Shown in pieces: positions 28,743 to 36,601 of a stretch of DNA of 64,000 nucleotides (position 1 is its first letter; each line of letters starts with the position of its first letter). A program made the translations under genes and the position numbers. The stretch spans positions 372,001-436,000 of the forward strand of contig NZ_QOHI01000002.1 in assembly GCF_003319095.1 (NCBI RefSeq), in the 5' to 3' direction. Origin of the DNA: Blastococcus sp. TBT05-19. GTDB taxonomy: Bacteria > Actinomycetota > Actinomycetes > Mycobacteriales > Geodermatophilaceae. Below the pieces are notes generated by a model. The model ran no database searches and was not told where the DNA came from. It saw only the letters and a list, made by a program, of their open reading frames with translations.

Positions 28743-29906
28743 TCAGCCGGCCGGCGGGACGGCCTCCGAGGTGAGGTGCCGGCCGATGACCATGCGCTGG
28801 ATCTGGTTCGTGCCCTCGAAGATCTGCATGACCTTCGCCTCGCGCATGTAGCGCTCGGCCGGGTGGTCGCGGGTGTAGCCGGCGCCCCCGAGCACCTGCA
28901 CCGCGTCGGTGGTCACCTTCATCGCGGCGTCGGTGGCGACCAGCTTGGCGATGCTGGCCTGCCGGGAGAACGGCTTGCCGGCGTCCTTGCGGCGGGCGGC
29001 GACCAGGTAGGTGGCGCGGGCGGACTCCACGGCCGCGGCCATGTCGGCGAGCAGGAAGGACACGCCCTGGTGCTCGGCGATCGGCCGGCCGAACGCCTCC
29101 CTCTCGACGGCGTACCGGACGGCGACGTCGAGGGCCGACTGCGCGAGCCCCACGGCGACGGCGCTCACGCCCAGCCGGCCGGAGTCCAGCGCGCCGAGGG
29201 CGATCGCCATGCCCTTGCCGGGCTCGCCGACGAGCCGGTCGGCCGGCACCGGGACGTCGTCCAGCCTGATCGCCGACGTCGTCGAGCCGGTCAGCCCCAT
29301 CTTCTCCTCGGGCTTCGCGGCGCTGAAGCCGGCCAGGTCCGGGGTCAGGTGGAAGCACGAGATGCCCCGGGGACCGTCGTCCGGCGTCCGCAGGAACGTC
29401 GAGTAGAAGTCGGCGTGCCCGCCGTGGGTGACCCACGCCTTCTCACCGCGGGCGACCCAGCCGTCCTCGGTGCGCGTGGCGGCGGCCCGCATCGAGGCGA
29501 CGTCGGACCCGGCGTGCGCCTCGGAGAGCGAGTAGGCGCCCAGCAGCGACCCGCCCACCATCTCGGGCAGCAGGTCGCGGCGCTGGGCCTCGGTGCCGTG
29601 GTTGGCGATGGGGGAGCAGGCCAGCGTGTGCACGCTGACGCCCAGGGCGACGCTGGCCCAGCGGGCGGCGAGCTCCTCGACCACCTGCAGGTAGACGGCG
29701 TAGGGCTGGCCGCCCCCACCGACCTCCTCGGCGAAGGGCAGCCCGAGCAGCCCGGCCTCCCCGAGCGTGCGGAACACCTCGCGGGGGAAGCGCTCCTCGC
29801 GCTCGTACCGGGCCGCCTTCGGCGCGAGCTCGGCGTCGGCGATCTCACGGGTGAGCGCCAGCAGATCGGCGGCCTCGGGGGTGGGCAGTTCGCGGTCGAC
29901 CGGCAC
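28743..29906 (-). CDS. acyl-CoA dehydrogenase
   Basis: 387-residue FAD enzyme that introduces the alpha,beta double bond into acyl-CoA. Motifs: YSLSEAHAGSD (substrate/FAD region), KAWVTHGG, REAFGRPIAEHQ, QVLGGAGYTRDHPAERYMRE, and QIFEGTNQIQR with the catalytic-type glutamate. Resembles the short/branched-chain AcdA/BCAD group, but chain length cannot be read off. The GTG at 29906 has AAGGAG five bases upstream; a longer frame upstream is antisense to the next gene. No beta-oxidation partner is adjacent. Confidence 0.94.
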   Translation of the reverse strand: MPVDRELPTPEAADLLALTREIADAELAPKAARYEREERFPREVFRTLGEAGLLGLPFAEEVGGGGQPYAVYLQVVEELAARWASVALGVSVHTLACSPIANHGTEAQRRDLLPEMVGGSLLGAYSLSEAHAGSDVASMRAAATRTEDGWVARGEKAWVTHGGHADFYSTFLRTPDDGPRGISCFHLTPDLAGFSAAKPEEKMGLTGSTTSAIRLDDVPVPADRLVGEPGKGMAIALGALDSGRLGVSAVAVGLAQSALDVAVRYAVEREAFGRPIAEHQGVSFLLADMAAAVESARATYLVAARRKDAGKPFSRQASIAKLVATDAAMKVTTDAVQVLGGAGYTRDHPAERYMREAKVMQIFEGTNQIQRMVIGRHLTSEAVPPAG

Positions 29907-29969
29907 GGTGCTCCTTCGCGGTGGGTGCTGCCCCGGACCGTACCTCCGGCGCCCTGTGAGGATCAGGGC

Positions 29970-30455
29970 GTGATCATCGAGCCCGCCGCGTGGGACGACG
30001 CCGACGTCCGCCGGCTCACCGGCGACCAGCAGGACGAGGTCCGGGCCCGCTACGGGGGCAAGGAGGAGCCCGGTGCGCACCCGTCGGCCGCGGACATCTC
30101 CGTCGTCCTGGTGGCCCGGGACGACGACGGGACGGCGCTGGGCTGCGGGGCGCTGCGCGAGCTGGGCGGCGGGGTGGCGGAGGTGAAGCGCATGTACGTC
30201 GTGCCGGCGGCGCGCGGCCGTGGGGTGTCCAAGGCGGTGCTGGCCGGCCTCGAGCACGCCGCCCGCGAGCGCGGCTGGACGACGCTGCGGCTGGAGACCG
30301 GGCCGCTGCAGCCGGAGGCCGTCGCGCTCTACACCGGCGCCGGCTACCGGCGGATCGGGGCGTTCGGCGCCTACGTGGGCGATCCCGATGCCGAGGGTTC
30401 CTACTTCTTCGAGCGCGAGCTCCGCACCGGATCGGGTCGTTCGGGTACCGCCTGA
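29970..30455 (+). CDS. GNAT family N-acetyltransferase
   Basis: 161-residue GNAT acetyltransferase, transferring an acetyl group from acetyl-CoA to an amine. The acetyl-CoA loop is visible in MYVVPAARGRGVSKAVLAGL, followed by GWTTLRLETGPLQPEA and the C-terminal ALYTGAGYRRIGAF strand-helix typical of the fold. GTG start, divergent from the acyl-CoA dehydrogenase with a 63-bp gap. Substrate unknown. The C-terminus is extended by a short Gly/Arg/Ser tail. Confidence 0.88.
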   Translation: MIIEPAAWDDADVRRLTGDQQDEVRARYGGKEEPGAHPSAADISVVLVARDDDGTALGCGALRELGGGVAEVKRMYVVPAARGRGVSKAVLAGLEHAARERGWTTLRLETGPLQPEAVALYTGAGYRRIGAFGAYVGDPDAEGSYFFERELRTGSGRSGTA

Positions 30456-30517
30456 ACCCGGTTCGTCGCCGGCGTGTGTGAGGGTGTCGCCGACGCCACC
30501 CACCGAAGGGACCCCCC

Positions 30518-30874
30518 ATGCGCATCCGCAAGCTCGCCCTGGTCGCGGCCGCGGCCGCCCTCCCGTTCACCCTCACCGCCTGCGGCGGCGCCAGCGTGGA
30601 GGACTTCTGCGAGCAGTACGAGGCGATCGACCAGATCGAGGAGGAGGACGCCGACGAGGCGAAGGACGCCTTCGAGGAGCTGGCCGGCAACGTGCCCGAC
30701 GACGCCGGCGACGAGGTCGAGGAGGCCGCGAAGTTCCTGGCCGAGAACTTCCCGGAGGACGGCGACTTCGAGGCAGCCGTGGAGAACGGCGACCTGAGCG
30801 AGGAGGACGCGGAGGAGTTCGCCGCGGCCGCCGACACCGTCCAGGGCTACGGCGACGAGAACTGCGGGAGCTGA
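30518..30874 (+). CDS. acidic secreted lipoprotein, unknown function
   Basis: 118-residue protein with a lipoprotein signal peptide: basic MRIRK, hydrophobic core, lipobox LTAC with acceptor C22. The mature part is very acidic (many Asp/Glu, few basic residues) and helical (CEQYEAIDQIEEEDADEAKD), with two further cysteines, C30 and one in the C-terminal ENCGS, that could pair. No domain recognised; small acidic lipoproteins of this kind are frequent in Geodermatophilus-like genomes. ATG preceded by GAAGGG at 7 bases, terminated by a long hairpin. Possible roles include ligand or metal binding at the cell surface, which is speculation. Confidence 0.85.
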   Translation: MRIRKLALVAAAAALPFTLTACGGASVEDFCEQYEAIDQIEEEDADEAKDAFEELAGNVPDDAGDEVEEAAKFLAENFPEDGDFEAAVENGDLSEEDAEEFAAAADTVQGYGDENCGS

Positions 30875-30880
30875 GCCCGC

Positions 30881-30912
30881 CGCCGCGGCCCCTGGTCCCA
30901 GGGGTCGCGGCG
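30881..30912 (+). terminator. hairpin terminator after the lipoprotein gene
   Basis: CGCCGCGGCCCCTGG (30881-30895) pairs with 30898-30912, 15 bp with one G-T pair. The innermost pairs open to form the loop. Confidence 0.7.
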
Positions 30913-31054
30913 ACCTCCGCACGACCGTGAACCGGATCCGCCGCTCCGGACATGGAGGGGTGTGACCACTTCACCGATCGCGGCCGGATCGCTCCGTTCC
31001 GTGACACCGACGGCGCTGCACCGGTCTGCCGGTCCACCGCCGGAGCCGCCCCGC

Positions 31055-31651
31055 ATGCGGGCGATGCCGAGCGCTGCCCCCTCCGACGCCGAGCTGATGG
31101 TCCGCTCGCTCGACGACCCCGAGGCCTTCGCGCCGCTGTTCGACCGTCATGCGGTGACGGTGCACCGCTACCTGGGCCGCCGGGTCGGCGACCTGGCCGA
31201 CGACCTGCTCAGCGAGACGTTCCTCGTCGCCTTCCGGCGCCGGGCCGCCTACCGCGCCGATCACGTCGAGGTGCGCCCGTGGCTGCTCGGCATCGCCACC
31301 AACCTGGTGCACGGCCACGTCCGCACCGAGCAGCGCCGCTACCGCGCGCTGGCCCGGGAGGCGGCCCGGCCCGAGGGGCAGGCCGCCGTCCCGGAGGATT
31401 CCGCCGACCGGCTGGACGCCGAGGCGCTGCGCGGCCCGCTCGCCGCCGCGCTGGCGAAGCTCAAGGCGCACGACCGCGACGCCCTCCTGCTGCTGGCCTG
31501 GGGTCAGCTCGGCTACGAGGAGATCGCCGCCGTCCTCGACGTGCCCGTCGGCACCGTCCGCTCCCGGCTGCACCGCGCGCGCCGCCAGACCCGCGCCGCG
31601 CTGGGCGCCGTCTCCCCGTTCCACCCGACCTCCGAGGAGGAGGACCGATGA
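31055..31651 (+). CDS. ECF-type RNA polymerase sigma factor
   Basis: 198-residue sigma-70 family factor of the extracytoplasmic-function type. Region 2 is visible from ELMVRSLDDPEAFAPLFDRH through LLSETFLVAFRRRAAYR to RPWLLGIATNLVHGHVR. Region 4 is LLLLAWGQLGYEEIAAVLDV plus PVGTVRSRLHRARR, the DNA-recognition helix. A GTG at 30962 would add 31 residues, but its purine-rich site is only one to three bases away; the ATG at 31055 with GGAG at 9 bases is preferred. Overlaps the following membrane protein gene by ATGA, the usual arrangement of an ECF factor with its regulator. Target genes unknown. Confidence 0.9.
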   Translation: MRAMPSAAPSDAELMVRSLDDPEAFAPLFDRHAVTVHRYLGRRVGDLADDLLSETFLVAFRRRAAYRADHVEVRPWLLGIATNLVHGHVRTEQRRYRALAREAARPEGQAAVPEDSADRLDAEALRGPLAAALAKLKAHDRDALLLLAWGQLGYEEIAAVLDVPVGTVRSRLHRARRQTRAALGAVSPFHPTSEEEDR

Positions 31652-32703
31652 ACGAGCTCACGCTGCTCCGCGAGGCCGGACCGCAGGCCCCGGAGCTCAC
31701 CCCCGCCGCCCGCTCCGCCGCCCGTGCCGCGCTGCTGGCCGAGATCGAGGGCCCGGCGCCGCGCCGCTCCCGCCGGCCGAGCCGGAAGGTCGCGTTCCGG
31801 CTCGGCGTCGCGCTGGCCACGGCGGCCGCGGCCTGGACCGGCGCCGTGCTGATCGCCGCGCCCGACGGGCCGGGAACACCCGCGGAGAGCGTCACGCTCG
31901 TGGACTTCGCGATGCCCACCTTCCCGCTGTCCCTCGACCCGGTCCCCGACGGCCTGCGGCCGGCCTTCGACGGGAACGGCGACGGCGCGTCGATCGCGTC
32001 GTTCGACGATGCGGCCGGGGAGAACGGCTTCACCGTCTACGTCGGCGAGGACGAGCCCGAGGGCAACGGCCCGGACGACGGGGCGCCGGGCCACGAGCTG
32101 CTCGACGTCGACGAGATCCCGCTGGGCGACGACGACGTCGAGGCCGTGACCTACGCGCGCGACTGGTGCGTCGAGGACACCGCCACCGGATGCCTGACCG
32201 AGCGCCGCCGCTTCACGTGGCTGAGCTGGGAGCGCCGGGACGACCAGTGGGTCTCCCTCCTCGGTCACGGCGACTACGCCGACGCGGAACAGCTGCAGGC
32301 GGTGGCCGGCTCGCTGGTGGACCGTCCGCAGCCGGCCACGCTCGAGATGGGGCTGGCGCCGGCTGGGTGGTCGGTGCAGTTCTTCACGATGGGCCGTGTC
32401 CTCACCCTGGTCAACGACGCCTACGAGCAGCAGACGCTGACCGTGCACGTCCCGCTGAGCGAGGACGTGATCCCGCTCGAGCAGCTCCCGACCGGCATCG
32501 AGGCCCCCGCGGGCCCCGCCGTCCCGGTCACCGTGCACGGCCTGCCCGCGCGGGTGGTGCCCACCGACCACGGTCCGGGGATGGGCGGCTGGTACCTGCA
32601 GGCGAGCTTCGCCGACGGGACGACGTTCACCGTCCAGGCGCCGGACGCCTTCACCCAGGAGCAGGTGGTGGAGCTCGCCGAGCAGGTGACGCACAACCGC
32701 TGA
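31648..32703 (+). CDS. CU044_5270-like membrane protein, probable partner of the ECF sigma factor
   Basis: 351-residue protein with a cytoplasmic N-terminus (MNELTLLREAGPQAPELTPA, typical of the CU044_5270 family found behind actinobacterial ECF genes), one transmembrane helix (LGVALATAAAAWTGAVLIAA) and a long extracellular part of about 280 residues rich in Asp and Gly. The N-terminal segment occupies the place of an anti-sigma domain, so it may hold the sigma factor at the membrane, but the classical HxxxCxxC zinc motif is absent. Start ATG overlaps the sigma stop (ATGA) and has GAGGAGGAGGA upstream. Stimulus unknown. Confidence 0.8.
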   Translation: MNELTLLREAGPQAPELTPAARSAARAALLAEIEGPAPRRSRRPSRKVAFRLGVALATAAAAWTGAVLIAAPDGPGTPAESVTLVDFAMPTFPLSLDPVPDGLRPAFDGNGDGASIASFDDAAGENGFTVYVGEDEPEGNGPDDGAPGHELLDVDEIPLGDDDVEAVTYARDWCVEDTATGCLTERRRFTWLSWERRDDQWVSLLGHGDYADAEQLQAVAGSLVDRPQPATLEMGLAPAGWSVQFFTMGRVLTLVNDAYEQQTLTVHVPLSEDVIPLEQLPTGIEAPAGPAVPVTVHGLPARVVPTDHGPGMGGWYLQASFADGTTFTVQAPDAFTQEQVVELAEQVTHNR

Positions 32704-32745
32704 TCTCATCGGGAGGAGGGGGCGCACGTGTGGTGAGCTGACGGA

Positions 32746-33660
32746 ATGCCCGACACCTGGCCCCCGGCCGCGCCGTCCGAGGTGGAGCTCACCGCCGGGA
32801 ACGCGGTGCTCGTCGTCGACCTGCGGGGCGGGGCGCTGCGCCGGCTGGCCGTCGGCGACTGGGAGGTCATCGACGGGTACCCGGCCGGCACCGTCCTGCC
32901 CGGCTGGCGCGGTGCGGTGCTGCTGCCCTGGCCGAACCGGATCCGCGACGGGCGCTGGAGCTGGGCCGGGGAGGAGCTGCAGCTCGACGTGCAGTCGCCG
33001 GCGGAGCCGCACGCCATCCACGGCCTGCTCTCGTGGCAGCCCTGGACGGTGCTCGACCGGTCGGACCGGTCCGTCACGATCGGGACGACGGTCGAGCCGC
33101 ACCCCGGGTACCCGTTCCGGCTCGCCGCCGCCGTCGACTCCGTGCTCGACGCCGACCGCCTGACCGTCACCGTGCGGGTGCGCAACCTCGGCGACCGGCC
33201 CGCGCCGTTCGGCGCCGGCGTCCACCCGTACCTGTCGGTGGGCGCCACCGAGGACGGCGGCATCGGCGACGCCGAGCTCGCGGTCCCGGCCCGCACCGAG
33301 CTGCTCCTGGACGGCGGCATGCCGACGGGGGAGCGTGCGCCGTTCGACGGGGCGGTGGGCCGGATCGGCGACCGCGCCCTCGACACCCCGCTCACCGACC
33401 TCGAGCGGGACGACGACGGGTGGGCCCGCCTGCGGCTGGCCGGTGCGGCCGGCGAGCTGGAGGTCGCGGTGGACCGCTCGTGGCCGTGGCTGCAGGTCTA
33501 CAGCGGCGACACCCTGCCGCCGGGCCAGTGGCGGCGCAGCCTCGCCGTGGAGCCGATGACCTGCCCGCCCAACGCGCTGGCCGACGGCGCGGACCTGATC
33601 GTGCTGGAGCCCGGCGCCGCGTGGTCGGGTAGCTGGACCCTGGCCTGGACGGCGGCCTGA
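32746..33660 (+). CDS. aldose 1-epimerase family protein
   Basis: 304-residue galactose mutarotase-like protein that interconverts alpha and beta anomers of sugars, or acts on hexose 6-phosphates in related members. The beta-sandwich family residues are visible: LPWPNRIRDGRW, HAIHGLL (first catalytic-type His), GAGVHPYLSVG (second His) and the glutamate in LAVEPMTCPPNA. No signal peptide, cytoplasmic. The start ATG lies 43 bp after the previous gene and the MOSC gene begins one base after the stop codon, so the two are likely co-expressed. Sugar specificity unknown. Confidence 0.92.
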   Translation: MPDTWPPAAPSEVELTAGNAVLVVDLRGGALRRLAVGDWEVIDGYPAGTVLPGWRGAVLLPWPNRIRDGRWSWAGEELQLDVQSPAEPHAIHGLLSWQPWTVLDRSDRSVTIGTTVEPHPGYPFRLAAAVDSVLDADRLTVTVRVRNLGDRPAPFGAGVHPYLSVGATEDGGIGDAELAVPARTELLLDGGMPTGERAPFDGAVGRIGDRALDTPLTDLERDDDGWARLRLAGAAGELEVAVDRSWPWLQVYSGDTLPPGQWRRSLAVEPMTCPPNALADGADLIVLEPGAAWSGSWTLAWTAA

Positions 33661-33661
33661 G

Positions 33662-34387
33662 GTGCAGGTGCTCGAGCTCTGGCGCTACCCGGTGAAGTCG
33701 CTGCAGGGCGAGCGGCTGGCCGAGGCGGAGATCGGTGCGCTCGGCATCGCCGGCGACCGGCGCTGGGCGCTCTTCGACCGGGACACCGGGCTCGGGCTCA
33801 CCGCCCGGCGGGTGCCGGAGCTGCTCTTCGGCGCCGCCCGGCTGCGCGCCGACGGCGGGGTCGAGGTGGTGCTGCCGGACGGCACCGTCACCGCGGACGA
33901 CGAGGTGCTCTCGGACTGGCTCGGCCGCCCGGTGGAGCTGCGCCAGGCTGCCGAGGACGGCGACGTCGTGCCGACCTACGAGACGCCGGCCGACGAGGAG
34001 GTGCCCGACCCCACCGAGTGGCTGCAGTGGGAGGGTGCCCCCGGTCCGTTCCACGACAGCCCGCGGATCCGGCTGTCCCTGGTCTCCACCGGCACCCTGG
34101 GCCCCTGGGACCGCCGCCGGTTCCGCGCCAACGTCGTCCTCGACGGCGAGGGGGAGGACCGCCTGCGGGGCCGGGAGGCGGTGCTCGGCGACGTCCGGCT
34201 GCGGTTCGGCGTCCCGATCGCCCGCTGCGTCATGACCACCCGGCCACAGCCCGGGGGCATCGGCCGGGACACCTCGGTGCTCAAGACCATCCACCGCGAG
34301 CGGGACGGCCTGCTCGCGGTCCGGGCCTTCGTGCTGGAGCCCGGCAGGGTCCGGGTCGGCGACGCGCTCGTCCCGACGGCAGACTGA
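33662..34387 (+). CDS. MOSC domain protein with beta-barrel N-terminus
   Basis: 241-residue protein of the MOSC (molybdenum cofactor sulfurase C-terminal) family, which includes mARC and YcbX enzymes reducing N-hydroxylated compounds. The N-terminal MOSC_N barrel (VLELWRYPVKSLQGERL, GIAGDRRWALFDRDTG) precedes the MOSC domain (FRANVVLDGEGED, and IARCVMTTRPQPGGIGRD with the conserved cysteine C189 that would bind molybdenum). No fused ferredoxin domain, so an external electron donor would be needed. The GTG start is one base after the upstream stop. Followed by a small S4 protein. Confidence 0.92.
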   Translation: MQVLELWRYPVKSLQGERLAEAEIGALGIAGDRRWALFDRDTGLGLTARRVPELLFGAARLRADGGVEVVLPDGTVTADDEVLSDWLGRPVELRQAAEDGDVVPTYETPADEEVPDPTEWLQWEGAPGPFHDSPRIRLSLVSTGTLGPWDRRRFRANVVLDGEGEDRLRGREAVLGDVRLRFGVPIARCVMTTRPQPGGIGRDTSVLKTIHRERDGLLAVRAFVLEPGRVRVGDALVPTAD

Positions 34388-34392
34388 GCCCC

Positions 34393-34608
34393 GTGCGCAC
34401 CATCGACCTGCGTCCCGGTGAGGACACCATCCGGCTCGGCCAGCTGCTCAAGCTCGTCGACGCCGTCCCGACCGGCGCCCAGGTGAAGGACGTGCTGCTC
34501 TCCGGCGCGGTCGCCGTGAACGGTGAGCAGGAGGAGCGTCGCGGACGGCAGCTGCGCCGGGGCGACGTCGTCGCCATCATCGGCCACGAGGACGTCCGGA
34601 TCGGCTGA
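34393..34608 (+). CDS. small S4 RNA-binding domain protein
   Basis: 71-residue protein consisting of one S4 domain, the RNA-binding fold of ribosomal protein S4 and pseudouridine synthases, like E. coli YbcJ. Pattern: IRLGQLLKLVDAVPTGAQVK, DVLLSGAVAVNGEQEERRGR, LRRGDVVAIIG. GTG start five bases after the MOSC stop, so probably in the same transcript. Likely binds structured RNA, perhaps rRNA or tRNA; no partner suggested by neighbours. A parS-like palindrome follows 16 bp after the stop. Confidence 0.85.
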   Translation: MRTIDLRPGEDTIRLGQLLKLVDAVPTGAQVKDVLLSGAVAVNGEQEERRGRQLRRGDVVAIIGHEDVRIG

Positions 34609-34624
34609 GTCCGGGCACGGACGG

Positions 34625-34642
34625 CGGTTCCACGTGGAACCG
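34625..34642. promoter_or_regulatory. parS-like ParB binding site 4
   Basis: 18-bp perfect palindrome containing GGTTCCACGTGGAACC, in the 46-bp gap between the S4 gene and the aminotransferase gene. It ends 12 bases before the aminotransferase GTG, just in front of the GGGGAGGAG ribosome site. Confidence 0.85.
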
Positions 34643-34654
34643 GGGAGGAGCACC

Positions 34655-35836
34655 GTGAGCGCACCGCTGGCGTCCCGCCTCCGGGGCTTCGGGACGACGG
34701 TCTTCGCCGAGATGAGCGCGCTGGCGGTCGACACCGGCTCGGTCAACCTGGGGCAGGGGTTCCCGGACTACCCCGGTCCGCCCGAGGTGCTCGACGTCGC
34801 GCGCGCGGCGATCGGCACCGCGGCCGACCAGTACCCGCCCGGTCCCGGGATCCCGGAGCTGCGGGCCGCGGTCGCCGAGCACCGGCGGCGGTACACCGGC
34901 CTGAGCTACGACCCGGGAACCGAGGTGCTGGTCACCGCCGGCGCGACCGAGGCGCTGGCCGCCGCGATGCTCGGCCTGCTCGAGCCCGGCGACGAGGTGG
35001 TCCTCTTCGAGCCGATCTACGACAGCTACAGCGCCTCGATCGCGATGGCCGGGGGCGTGGTGCGCGCCGTCCCGCTGCACCCCCCGGCCGGCGGGGAGGG
35101 TCCCTGGACCTTCGACGAGGCCGAGCTGCGGGCCGCCGTCGGCTCCCGCACCCGCGTGCTGCTGGTCAACACGCCGCACAACCCCACCGGCAAGGTGTTC
35201 ACGCCCGACGAGCTCGCCGTGCTGGCGTCCCTCGCCCTTGAGCACGACCTCGTCGTGCTCACCGACGAGGTCTACGAGCACCTGGTGTTCGACGGCGCGC
35301 GGCACGTCTCCCCCACCACCCTGCCCGGCATGCGCGAGCGCACCCTCGTCGTCTCCAGCGCAGGCAAGACGTTCAACGTGACCGGCTGGAAGATCGGCTG
35401 GATCTGCGGGCCGGCGCCGCTGGTGGCCGCCGTCCGCACCGCCAAGCAGTTCCTCACCTACGTCAGCGGCGGGCCCTTCCAGCCCGCCGTCGCCGCGGGG
35501 CTCGGGCTGCCGGACTCCTACTTCGCCGGGGTGGCGCGGGACCTGCAGGCCCGCCGGGACGTCCTCGTCGCCGGGCTGCAGGGGGCGGGGCTGCCGGTGG
35601 TGAGCCCGGAGGCCACGTACTTCGCCACCGTCGACGTCCGGCCGGTGCGGGCCGACGGCGACGGACTGGCCTTCTGCCGGGAGCTCCCTGGCCTGGCCGG
35701 CGTCGTCGCGATCCCGACCGTGGTCTTCTACACGCCGGAGCACGCCGCCCTCGGGCGGCACCTGGTCCGGTTCGCGTTCTGCAAGAGCGACGCCGTCCTC
35801 GCGGACGCCGTCGATCGGCTGAGGAGGCTGGCGTGA
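34655..35836 (+). CDS. class I/II aminotransferase, glutamine/methionine transaminase-like
   Basis: 393-residue PLP enzyme of the fold-type I group close to kynurenine/glutamine transaminase K and YbdL. Landmarks: NLGQGFPDYPGPPEVLD, the AGATEAL loop, NTPHNPTGKVF, TDEVYEHLVFDG, and the Schiff-base lysine in SSAGKTFNVTGWKIGW. It is coupled (GTGA overlap) to an omega-amidase-like hydrolase. This pair is known as the glutamine transaminase/omega-amidase route, which aminates 2-oxo acids such as the methionine-salvage product and makes the step irreversible by hydrolysing 2-oxoglutaramate. Substrate preference is inferred from that context. Confidence 0.92.
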   Translation: MSAPLASRLRGFGTTVFAEMSALAVDTGSVNLGQGFPDYPGPPEVLDVARAAIGTAADQYPPGPGIPELRAAVAEHRRRYTGLSYDPGTEVLVTAGATEALAAAMLGLLEPGDEVVLFEPIYDSYSASIAMAGGVVRAVPLHPPAGGEGPWTFDEAELRAAVGSRTRVLLVNTPHNPTGKVFTPDELAVLASLALEHDLVVLTDEVYEHLVFDGARHVSPTTLPGMRERTLVVSSAGKTFNVTGWKIGWICGPAPLVAAVRTAKQFLTYVSGGPFQPAVAAGLGLPDSYFAGVARDLQARRDVLVAGLQGAGLPVVSPEATYFATVDVRPVRADGDGLAFCRELPGLAGVVAIPTVVFYTPEHAALGRHLVRFAFCKSDAVLADAVDRLRRLA

Positions 35837-36594
35837 GGATCGCGGCGGTGCAGCACGACATCGTCTGGGAGGACCGCGAGGCGAACTACGCCCGCCTGGC
35901 CCCCCAGGTGGCCGGGGCCGCGGCGGCCGGCGCGGAACTCGTGCTGCTGACCGAGACCTTCTCCACCGGGTTCTCCATGACACCGGGCATCGGGGAGCCC
36001 GAGGACGGGCCCTCCGCGCAATTCCTGGCCGCCCAGGCCAGCGAGCACGGCGTCTGGGTGGGCGGCAGCTGCCCGGAGATCGCGCCCGGCGAGGAGCTGC
36101 CGTACAACTCCTTCGTCCTGGCCGGCCCGGACGGCACCACGCACCGCTACCGGAAGCTGCACCCGTTCAGCCACGGCGGGGAGCACGAGCGGTTCCGGGC
36201 GGGCGACGGGCCGCTGACGGTGACCGTCGGAGGGCTGCGGATCACGCCGTTCATCTGCTACGACCTGCGCTTCGCCGACGTCTTCTGGCGGGCCGCTCCC
36301 GAGACCGACCTGTACGTCGTGGTCGCCAACTGGCCGGCGGCCCGGCGGCTGCACTGGCAGGCCCTGCTGCAGGCCCGCGCGATCGAGAACCAGGCCTACG
36401 TCGTCGGCTGCAACCGCGTGGGGACCGCCGGGGACGGCACCGAGCACGTCGGTGACAGCCGGGTGGTCAGCCCCATGGGCGAGCTGCTGGCCACCGCGGC
36501 CGGCATCGAGACCGTGGTGCTGGCCGACGTCGACGCCGCCGAGGTGACTGCCACCCGCGACCGGTTCCGCTTCCTGGCCGACCGCCGGAGCTGA
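35833..36594 (+). CDS. carbon-nitrogen hydrolase, omega-amidase-like
   Basis: 253-residue nitrilase-superfamily amidase. Catalytic triad: E41 in LLTETFSTGF, K108 in YRKLHPF, C142 in FICYDLRFADVFW; this set and the KLHPFSHGGEHERF loop resemble YafV/Nit2 omega-amidases, which hydrolyse 2-oxoglutaramate or 2-oxosuccinamate. Its GTG start overlaps the aminotransferase stop, so the two enzymes are made together and very probably act in sequence. Cytoplasmic. An alternative is hydrolysis of other small amides, since the superfamily is broad. Confidence 0.92.
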   Translation: MRIAAVQHDIVWEDREANYARLAPQVAGAAAAGAELVLLTETFSTGFSMTPGIGEPEDGPSAQFLAAQASEHGVWVGGSCPEIAPGEELPYNSFVLAGPDGTTHRYRKLHPFSHGGEHERFRAGDGPLTVTVGGLRITPFICYDLRFADVFWRAAPETDLYVVVANWPAARRLHWQALLQARAIENQAYVVGCNRVGTAGDGTEHVGDSRVVSPMGELLATAAGIETVVLADVDAAEVTATRDRFRFLADRRS

Positions 36595-36601
36595 CCCGGG
36601 G

